Below, one piece after another: positions 1-4,718 of a stretch of 7,236 nucleotides of DNA; positions within the stretch are counted from its first letter, which is position 1; each line of letters starts with the position of its first letter. Below the pieces are notes generated by a model. It was not told where the DNA came from and searched no databases. It was given only the letters and a program-made list of their open reading frames with translations. The stretch spans positions 1 through 7,236 of the forward strand of contig JABMML010000053.1 of NCBI GenBank assembly GCA_013205585.1. The letters run 5' to 3'. Source of the stretch: Chitinophagaceae bacterium (GTDB lineage: Bacteria; Bacteroidota; Bacteroidia; Chitinophagales; Chitinophagaceae). A program made the translations under genes and the position numbers.

Positions 1-1370
1 CCAATACAGAACTTAGAGAAAATAAAGTCTAATTGGTCTTCATTAGTAATTTGTCCCGTAATAGTGCCCAAATAATGTAAGGCCTGATTAATATCAATGG
101 CTAGTAAATCGCCCGTGGCATTATTGGCAAGCCCCGTTTCAATATCTACAAGGGCATATAATAATTTTTTAAGCACAGTGGCATGTCTTGCATTGGTAAC
201 AATGGTACCTTCTTTGTTTAAGCCATCGCCCACTACTTTTTGTGTAAGCATGGTTCTTAAAGCTTCAATATTTTTTTTATCCTTGGCGGCAATAAATATA
301 ACATCTTTCAATACTTCATTGTTTTGTAAGGAAGGGTCAATACCCAAGTCTACTTTATTACCCACTAATATCATTTTATCATTGCCTATGGCTGTTTGCC
401 AGTCAATAATTTGCTTTGCAGTAGTGGCACTTGCATCAAATAAAGCAATGACAATATCAGCTTGCTCTATTTTTTCAATACTTTTATCTATACCCATTTG
501 CTCTATCCTATCGGAAGTGCTACTGCGTATACCCGCTGTATCAATTAATTTATACAATACACCTTCAATGGTCAAATACTCTTCTACTGTATCACGCGTG
601 GTGCCAGGTATTTCACTTACAAGGGCCCTATGCTCATTTAATAATGTATTTAAAAGCGTCGACTTCCCTGCATTGGGTTTCCCTACAATGGCTACCTGTA
701 CTCCATTTTTAATAACATTACCTAGCTTAAAAGAGTCGTATAATAACTGTGTCTTTAATTGCAATTGCGCCACTAATTTTTCTAATTCTTTTTTATTGGC
801 AAAGGCAACATCTTCTTGAGAAAAATCTAATTCTAATTCTATGAGTGCTGAAAATTTTATTAATTTTTCACGCATCACTTGTAAGTCGGAAGAAAAGCCT
901 CCTTTTAAATTATATAATGCTGTTTTGCGAGAAGCCTCTGTATTACTAGCAATTAAATCGGCCACCGCTTCGGCCTGTGTTAAATCTAGTTTTCCATTTA
1001 AAAAAGCACGCTGGGTAAACTCACCGGGCTTTGCTAGCCTTGCTCCTTTTAAAATAAATAATTGTAGTAGGGAGTCTTGTATAAAAGGCGAGCCATGGCA
1101 GGATATTTCTACCACTTCTTCCCCTGTATATGACTTAGGCCCTTTATATAAGGTAACCACCACTTCATCTATCACTTGTAAGTCGTCGACAATTTTACCA
1201 AAGTGAACCGTATGCGAAGACTTTGCAGCTAAATTCTTTTTGGAAAATACGGATGCTACTAGCTCAATTGATTTTGGACCACTTAGTCTAATAACAGCAA
1301 TAGCCCCTAATCCTGGAGGAGAAGCAAGTGCTAATATTGTATCGTTCCAAGTACTTAAATTTTCGCGCAT
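1..1370 (-). CDS. mnmE: tRNA uridine-5-carboxymethylaminomethyl(34) synthesis GTPase MnmE (3' end cut by window edge)
   Basis: MnmE (TrmE) is a cytoplasmic GTPase that works with MnmG to install the carboxymethylaminomethyl group on the wobble uridine (U34) of certain tRNAs, using a folate-derived one-carbon unit. Translating the minus strand from the ATG at 1370 gives 456 full codons and two bases of the next. The N-terminus (NDTILALASPPGLGAIAVIRLSG) matches the folate-binding domain, roughly residues 1-120. The G domain, embedded in a helical domain, shows G1 GKPNAGKS at 230-237, G2 GTTRD at 256-260, G3 DTAG at 277-280 and G4 NKVD at 338-341. The G5 loop reads IAAKDKKN (360-367), a little unlike the usual SAKxGxG. 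The C-terminus reads FSKFCIG, with the catalytic-motif Cys at 455; the family ends CIGK, so only the final Gly base, Lys and stop are missing. The expected length, 458, is close to the 454 of E. coli. No alternative Met lies near the conserved N-terminus, so the start is firm. It lies downstream of tonB on the same strand but beyond a terminator. Confidence 0.97.
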   Translation of the reverse strand, partial: MRENLSTWNDTILALASPPGLGAIAVIRLSGPKSIELVASVFSKKNLAAKSSHTVHFGKIVDDLQVIDEVVVTLYKGPKSYTGEEVVEISCHGSPFIQDSLLQLFILKGARLAKPGEFTQRAFLNGKLDLTQAEAVADLIASNTEASRKTALYNLKGGFSSDLQVMREKLIKFSALIELELDFSQEDVAFANKKELEKLVAQLQLKTQLLYDSFKLGNVIKNGVQVAIVGKPNAGKSTLLNTLLNEHRALVSEIPGTTRDTVEEYLTIEGVLYKLIDTAGIRSSTSDRIEQMGIDKSIEKIEQADIVIALFDASATTAKQIIDWQTAIGNDKMILVGNKVDLGIDPSLQNNEVLKDVIFIAAKDKKNIEALRTMLTQKVVGDGLNKEGTIVTNARHATVLKKLLYALVDIETGLANNATGDLLAIDINQALHYLGTITGQITNEDQLDFIFSKFCI

Positions 1371-1376
1371 AGAAAA

Positions 1377-1384
1377 CAAAGGTA
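1377..1384 (-). promoter_or_regulatory. Candidate -7 promoter element for mnmE
   Basis: Read on the minus strand this is TACCTTTG, an exact match to the TAnnTTTG -7 element of Bacteroidota housekeeping promoters. It ends 6 bp before the mnmE ATG and follows the transport-operon terminator. The usual TTG/TTTG -33 element is not present at 17-23 bp upstream, where the terminator's T-tract lies instead. If it works, transcription would begin at or within a few bases of the start codon. An 8-bp motif with four fixed T/A-rich bases can occur by chance, so confidence is moderate. Confidence 0.4.
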
Positions 1385-1398
1385 AACTTTATACTAGT

Positions 1399-1434
1399 AA
1401 AAAAAATCCCTCCCCGAAAGTTCGGGAAGGGATT
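1399..1434 (-). terminator. Rho-independent terminator of the exbB-exbD-exbD-tonB operon
   Basis: Bases 1405-1418 and 1421-1434 form an inverted repeat of 14 pairs with a single C/A mismatch, with arms AATCCCTCCCCGAA and TTCGGGAAGGGATT. In the minus-strand transcript the GC-rich hairpin is followed by a run of eight U (1406 to 1399), the classic intrinsic-terminator form. In the plus direction the hairpin is followed by AATAATTTA rather than a T run, so it is one-directional. It begins 27 bp after the tonB stop, marking the operon's end, and leaves only 28 bp before the mnmE start. Confidence 0.9.
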
Positions 1435-1461
1435 AATAATTTATTAGAAAAGAGGATGGGC

Positions 1462-2265
1462 CTAATCTTCAGATACAATAAACACAATGGCTTGTCTATG
1501 GCGGTAAATTACATTACGACCATTTTGAACAGCTGGCTTCCATTTTGGTCCTCTAGTAATTACACGCACAGCTTCATCCTTTGTGCCATATCCAGGATCG
1601 TTCTCTGATTTTACATCACTGATAGAACCATCTCTAGCTACCACGAAAGAAATGACTACTGAGTATTTTCCAGCAGGTGCTCCATTTTCTACAGGTAAGT
1701 CTCTGTTTAAAGTTCTTTCCAAGTAGCGAACCCATCCTTGCTGTCCTCCAGGGAATTCAGCCGGAATTTGTACTACTGTAAAGATTTTATCAGTTTCTTC
1801 TGCAGGAGGCGCCACTACTGATTCAGAAGGTACTAAACCATCGTCTTTTATACCTTCTTGATTTACTGCACCAATTTTTACGTCTTCTAATTTTTCTACT
1901 TCCTTAATCTCATCTTCTTTTTTCACTTCCTCATCTTTTACGATTTTAGGAGGTGTAAATTTTGCCATTTCCACTTTTGGTGGTTCTTGCTTTGGCGGCG
2001 GAGGTGGCGGTGGCGGTGGCTTTTTTTCTTGAGTTACATCTGTTAAAGAAACATCTGAAACAATTATCTCAGTCTTAGACTTCTTTGCAGAATTAGAATA
2101 GATAGCGCTAGCTGCTAATAAAACTGCAAAAGCAAACATTCCAATCAAAGCCTTTTTAAGGCGATCATTGTATGTTTTTCTTAGCTCATAAGCACCATAC
2201 TCCTTGAACCTTCCCTCAAAAATGAGGTCCAATATATTGGCGGTTAATATTTTATTTATGTCCAT
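1462..2265 (-). CDS. tonB: Energy transducer TonB
   Basis: TonB spans the periplasm and passes energy from the ExbB-ExbD proton channel to outer-membrane TonB-dependent transporters. This 267-residue protein has a cytoplasmic N-terminal segment (1-38) containing the IFEGRFKEYGAYELRKTYN stretch typical of Bacteroidota TonB proteins. A single membrane anchor follows at about 39-56. A Pro/Lys/Glu-rich periplasmic spacer covers about 60-157 and includes nine consecutive prolines (83-91). The C-terminal TonB domain is about 163-267, with PAEFPGG at 168-174, a strand-rich core (KYSVVISFVVARDGSISDV, 200-218) and the PKWKPAVQNGRNV motif at 240-252. It is longer than E. coli TonB (239). It is the last gene of the operon, with its start 12 bp after the exbD copy 2 stop, and is followed by a strong terminator. 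No Shine-Dalgarno sequence is seen; the leader is A-rich, as usual in this phylum. The periplasmic reach given by the spacer is inferred from composition. Confidence 0.96.
   Translation of the reverse strand: MDINKILTANILDLIFEGRFKEYGAYELRKTYNDRLKKALIGMFAFAVLLAASAIYSNSAKKSKTEIIVSDVSLTDVTQEKKPPPPPPPPPKQEPPKVEMAKFTPPKIVKDEEVKKEDEIKEVEKLEDVKIGAVNQEGIKDDGLVPSESVVAPPAEETDKIFTVVQIPAEFPGGQQGWVRYLERTLNRDLPVENGAPAGKYSVVISFVVARDGSISDVKSENDPGYGTKDEAVRVITRGPKWKPAVQNGRNVIYRHRQAIVFIVSED
1994..2020 (-). other. Nine-codon polyproline tract in tonB
   Basis: Nine consecutive proline codons (residues 83-91), encoded as a mix of GCC, ACC, TCC and CCG-type complements on the plus strand (ggc, ggt, gga repeats), which makes a short GC-rich island in an AT-rich gene. 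Runs of three or more prolines are known to stall ribosomes and to need elongation factor EF-P for efficient translation. The tract starts the rigid extended spacer that crosses the periplasm. The near-repetitive DNA (alternating ggc/ggt) could also change length by slippage in steps of one codon. Confidence 0.85.
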
Positions 2266-2277
2266 TGTTTAATGCTT

Positions 2278-2862
2278 TTAATTGCTAGAAGATTTTGCGT
2301 TTGCGTCTGATTTTTGAACCAATTGTTCTTCAATGTCAAAAATATCTACTAGTGCATATTTTTTTACCACGTTAATTGACATTTCATCTAAAATATCAAT
2401 TACGTTTTTGTAATTGCATTTTGAACTTGGTTTAATAACAATCACTAAATCCTTTTCAGGATCACTTGGGTCTCGTGCAATACTTCTTACTTGCAGTTTC
2501 TTTTTCATGATTATTTCACGAATAGAATTTTCGCCATTATAAGATGCTGAAAGAAAATTAGAAGCGTCTGGCTTTAATTGACCTTCATAATAATATATGT
2601 GATTGTCATCTCCCATCAAGATGGTTAAAGCACCTGATTCCTTTGCCTTGTTTTGCTCTTCAGGTTTTACTTTATCATCAGGCAAAATCAACTTCATCGC
2701 TGTAGGTTGACTCATGGTAGTGGTAAAAATGAAAAAGGTAATCAAAAGGAAACCTAAGTCCACCATCGGTGTCAAATCGACACGCGTAGATAATTTTTTT
2801 CCTTTTTTGACCCCTGGTCCTTTCTTTTTGTGTCCCCCACCCGAGGTATCTAATTCTGCCAT
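2278..2862 (-). CDS. exbD: Biopolymer transporter ExbD, copy 2
   Basis: ExbD/TolR-family subunit of the inner-membrane proton channel. The 194-residue protein has a Gly/Lys-rich cytoplasmic N-terminus (1-27) and one membrane segment (about 34-49) in the motif RVDLTPMVDLGFLLITFFIF. Asp35 is in the position of the essential membrane Asp (Asp25) of E. coli ExbD. The periplasmic domain follows (51-194), with the conserved DLVIVIKPSSKCNYKNVIDILDEM-type strand and helix starting at 138. It is longer than E. coli ExbD (141), with an extra charged region at about 62-130. It starts 28 bp after the stop of exbD copy 1 and ends 12 bp before tonB, so the genes are clearly co-transcribed. TolR is the main alternative, but the adjacent tonB and absence of tolB/pal nearby favour ExbD. 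Its sequence differs strongly from copy 1, so the pair is not a recent duplication. Confidence 0.93.
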   Translation of the reverse strand: MAELDTSGGGHKKKGPGVKKGKKLSTRVDLTPMVDLGFLLITFFIFTTTMSQPTAMKLILPDDKVKPEEQNKAKESGALTILMGDDNHIYYYEGQLKPDASNFLSASYNGENSIREIIMKKKLQVRSIARDPSDPEKDLVIVIKPSSKCNYKNVIDILDEMSINVVKKYALVDIFDIEEQLVQKSDANAKSSSN

Positions 2863-2890
2863 AGTAAATAGCTTTTAATTAGTTTATAAT

Positions 2891-3538
2891 TTAGTTTTCC
2901 TGTTTTTCTCCACTCATGGATTTATTGTACAATTCTGAACCTGCTGGTGCATTTTCAGGATTGGTCACCATTTGGAATTTCTGAATACCGTTTCTCTTAA
3001 ATGCAGTAAGTACATTTTTAAATGATGGATACTTAGCAACGTTATCTCCTTTTAACAAGAGATCCATTTTAGCACCTGCATAAGCTTCATTTACTACTTG
3101 CATCCAAACGATCAACTCATTATCTGTACTATCCTTACATGGAATGCCAGGAAGTTGGTCTCCTTTTCTATTTTCTTCAGAGGTGGCTAAGAAAGATTTT
3201 AATCCGCTAAAAGAGGCACCCACAAAGCTTGCATTCTTAAAAGCAGTTACGTCAATTCCTAAATTTCTAGTTGCATTTAAAGAATTAGCGATGGTCTCTC
3301 TTTTTTGCTTATCATCTATTGTAAGAAATACTTTGCCGTCTTTATCAATGGTAACTAATACAAAATCCTTGTTAGGAGCAACTTTAGAAGACACCGAACT
3401 TGGTGTTTCTACTGCTATTGCTTCAGAAGGTTTGAACTTCGTTGTTAAGATAAAGAAAGACAATAAAAGGAAGGCTACATCGCACATGGCTGTCATGTCG
3501 ATAAAGGTACTCTTACGAGGTAATTTGGCTCTACCCAT
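2891..3538 (-). CDS. exbD: Biopolymer transporter ExbD, copy 1
   Basis: The second ExbD/TolR-family subunit, 215 residues, encoded directly after exbB. A very short basic cytoplasmic tail (1-11) leads into the membrane motif IDMTAMCDVAFLLLSFFIL (13-31). Asp20 fits the essential proton-pathway Asp. The periplasmic part (35-215) contains DLLLKGDNVAKYPSFKNVL (159-177) and FQMVTNPE (188-195), the recognisable ExbD C-terminal fold. Compared with E. coli ExbD it carries an extra section at about 85-150, and a polar C-terminal tail (196-215). The N-terminal MGRAKLPRKS start places the basic residues just before the membrane segment, which supports this start codon. It has only a short cytoplasmic tail where copy 2 has about 30 residues. 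The two copies may form a mixed ExbD pair in one channel; that is inference. Confidence 0.93.
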   Translation of the reverse strand: MGRAKLPRKSTFIDMTAMCDVAFLLLSFFILTTKFKPSEAIAVETPSSVSSKVAPNKDFVLVTIDKDGKVFLTIDDKQKRETIANSLNATRNLGIDVTAFKNASFVGASFSGLKSFLATSEENRKGDQLPGIPCKDSTDNELIVWMQVVNEAYAGAKMDLLLKGDNVAKYPSFKNVLTAFKRNGIQKFQMVTNPENAPAGSELYNKSMSGEKQEN

Positions 3539-3556
3539 TGTATAGTCTTTTAAATT

Positions 3557-3576
3557 TTAAGGATTTGAGTCCTTAA
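3557..3576 (-). other. Small inverted repeat between exbB and exbD copy 1
   Basis: TTAAGGA (3557-3563) and TCCTTAA (3570-3576) form a 7-bp perfect inverted repeat around a 6-base loop. In the operon transcript (minus strand) this would be a weak AU-rich hairpin starting 46 bases after the exbB stop. It is not followed by a U run, so it does not look like a terminator. It could act as an RNA end-protecting or processing site that sets the ratio of exbB to exbD message; this is speculative. Confidence 0.4.
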
Positions 3577-3587
3577 TTATTAATAAT

Positions 3588-3615
3588 GTTTATTACTACT
3601 AGTTTATTACTACTA
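3588..3615. repeat. Tandem 14-bp direct repeat, two perfect copies
   Basis: GTTTATTACTACTA occurs at 3588-3601 and again at 3602-3615 with no bases between. A degenerate relic sharing TATTACTA follows at 3618-3625 and overlaps the exbB stop codon. The repeat lies in the exbB-exbD intergenic gap, just after exbB on the coding strand. Because of its sequence it adds several in-frame stop codons after exbB. The most likely origin is local slippage or duplication of the exbB tail region. Confidence 0.85.
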
Positions 3616-3622
3616 AATATTA

Positions 3623-4480
3623 CTATTTGTAGTTAGCAGCGAAGCTTTGAGTTAAAGTAAATCCAGACTCATCGATACCATATGTAATTCCGTCAATTCT
3701 TGTAGTAAAGACGTTGTACATAATAATAGCGACAGCTGAAGTACCAATACCTAAGGCAGTATTATACAAGGCCTCAGAGATACCTTGAGATAATTCACGT
3801 GCAGCTTCTCCACCACCTTCTTCTCCTAATTTAGAGAAAGAACGAATCATACCTAATACCGTACCGAACAAACCTAATAAGGTTGCTACTGATGCCAGAG
3901 TTGATAAGAATACTAAATTCTTTTCTAACATAGGTAATTCTAAAGCGGTTGCTTCTTCGATTTCCTTTTGAATATTTAATACTTTTTGATCAGTATCTAA
4001 TTCTGTATTAGATATCATCTCTTTGTACTTAGTCAAACCAGACTTCATTACATTACCTACAGAACCTTTTTGCTTATCGCATTCTGCAATGGCTTTGTCT
4101 ACTTCTTTGTTGGCTAATTGGAATTGTACTTTACGGATGAACTCAGTAATATTACCATTACCTGCAGCTTTTCTAATAGTTAATAATCTTTCAATAGCGA
4201 AGGTTAACACGATTAAAAAGCTACCAATCAAAATAGGCACAACAATACCACCTTCATACATTTTTGTAAATGTACCTAATGGTCCTTTATGTGATGGCCA
4301 GAATCCACCATTAGGGTCTGGGTTAGTAAAATTACTTGCATTACCCAACACAAAACGCCAGATAACATATCCTGATACGATACAAGCGATTGGTGCTAAA
4401 GTTGCAATCAAGTTTCCGCCTCCTTGCGGCTGTGCTGTTTTCTTAGAAGCAGCTGTTGCAGTTGATTTAATCTCAGCCAT
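3623..4480 (-). CDS. exbB: MotA/TolQ/ExbB proton channel family protein (ExbB)
   Basis: ExbB is the main inner-membrane subunit of the proton channel that, with ExbD, powers TonB. The 285-residue protein shows four hydrophobic segments: about 24-46, 77-100, 188-214 and 236-260. The last three match the three membrane helices of E. coli ExbB, and the first is an added N-terminal helix followed by a Pro/Gly/aromatic loop (47-76). The channel motifs are intact: LLGLFGTVLGMI (201-212) with Thr207 at the place of E. coli Thr148, and GISEALYNTALGI (233-245) with Glu236 and Thr241 at the places of Glu176 and Thr181. A large cytoplasmic domain lies between segments 2 and 3. It is the first gene of the operon; an 84-bp gap with repeats separates it from exbD copy 1. 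The start is supported by a polar Ala/Lys-rich leader and an A-rich, Shine-Dalgarno-free upstream region. A general TolQ assignment is less likely given tonB in the operon. Confidence 0.95.
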   Translation of the reverse strand: MAEIKSTATAASKKTAQPQGGGNLIATLAPIACIVSGYVIWRFVLGNASNFTNPDPNGGFWPSHKGPLGTFTKMYEGGIVVPILIGSFLIVLTFAIERLLTIRKAAGNGNITEFIRKVQFQLANKEVDKAIAECDKQKGSVGNVMKSGLTKYKEMISNTELDTDQKVLNIQKEIEEATALELPMLEKNLVFLSTLASVATLLGLFGTVLGMIRSFSKLGEEGGGEAARELSQGISEALYNTALGIGTSAVAIIMYNVFTTRIDGITYGIDESGFTLTQSFAANYK

Positions 4481-4587
4481 GATTCAATTGATTTTTGGTT
4501 TTAAATAAAAATATATTAAAGAAATTATTCCTTTTAGCTATTTGTTAGATTCACTTAAATCTTTACTTCATAGTTTCTAAGGGCTTA

Positions 4588-4621
4588 CAAAATAAGTAAT
4601 TTATTGGTTGAAACAAACTTA
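4588..4621 (-). promoter_or_regulatory. Candidate promoter region for the exbB-exbD-exbD-tonB operon
   Basis: Two overlapping Bacteroidota-type signals are seen on the minus strand. TAAGTTTG (4621 to 4614) is an exact TAnnTTTG -7 element, but the 17-23 bp upstream of it hold a T7 run rather than TTG. Alternatively the TTTG at 4617-4614 can serve as a -33 element for TTATTTTG (4595 to 4588; 7 of 8 to consensus) at an 18-bp spacing. Either would give an exbB leader of roughly 100-130 bases. The region is AT-rich, so chance matches are likely; which one is used cannot be told from sequence. Confidence 0.4.
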
Positions 4622-4635
4622 GAGTGTTAATTTTT
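4608..4635 (+). promoter_or_regulatory. Weak candidate promoter for the metalloprotease gene
   Basis: TTG (4608-4610) lies 17 bp before TAATTTTT (4628-4635), which matches TAnnTTTG at 7 of 8 positions. This would give a leader of roughly 80 bases before the ATG at 4719. The bases just before the ATG are almost pure A/T, which suits start selection without a Shine-Dalgarno sequence. It physically overlaps the candidate minus-strand promoter. No perfect -7 element was found on the plus strand between 4481 and 4718, so this is only the best available match. Confidence 0.25.
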
Positions 4636-4718
4636 AAAAAAATTATTTAAACTAACTTCCGTTGGCAAAAAACCATTTATATTCACAAGCCCAATTATAA
4701 TAATAATTAAAATATAAT

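Noticed and set aside
97..1206. Long plus-strand open frames (97-819 and 841-1206) opposite mnmE
   Set aside because: The minus strand carries a full MnmE with all GTPase motifs; the plus-strand products have no recognisable domain and are antisense shadows.
1240..1608. Plus-strand open frame spanning the mnmE start, the terminator and the tonB end
   Set aside because: It runs straight through the terminator hairpin and two well-supported minus-strand genes, and its product resembles no family.
3557..3576. Hairpin between exbB and exbD as an intrinsic terminator
   Set aside because: The stem is only 7 bp and AU-rich and has no following U run on the minus strand, and the downstream genes belong to the same functional unit.
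2278..4480. Reading the exbB/exbD genes as a Tol-Pal (tolQ/tolR) system
   Set aside because: The operon ends with a clear tonB and contains no tolA, tolB or pal, so the ExbBD-TonB assignment fits better.
3144..4508. Plus-strand open frames at 3144-3545 and 4023-4508
   Set aside because: They lie antisense to exbD copy 1 and exbB, whose motifs are conserved. The hydrophobic look of the products mirrors the membrane segments on the other strand.
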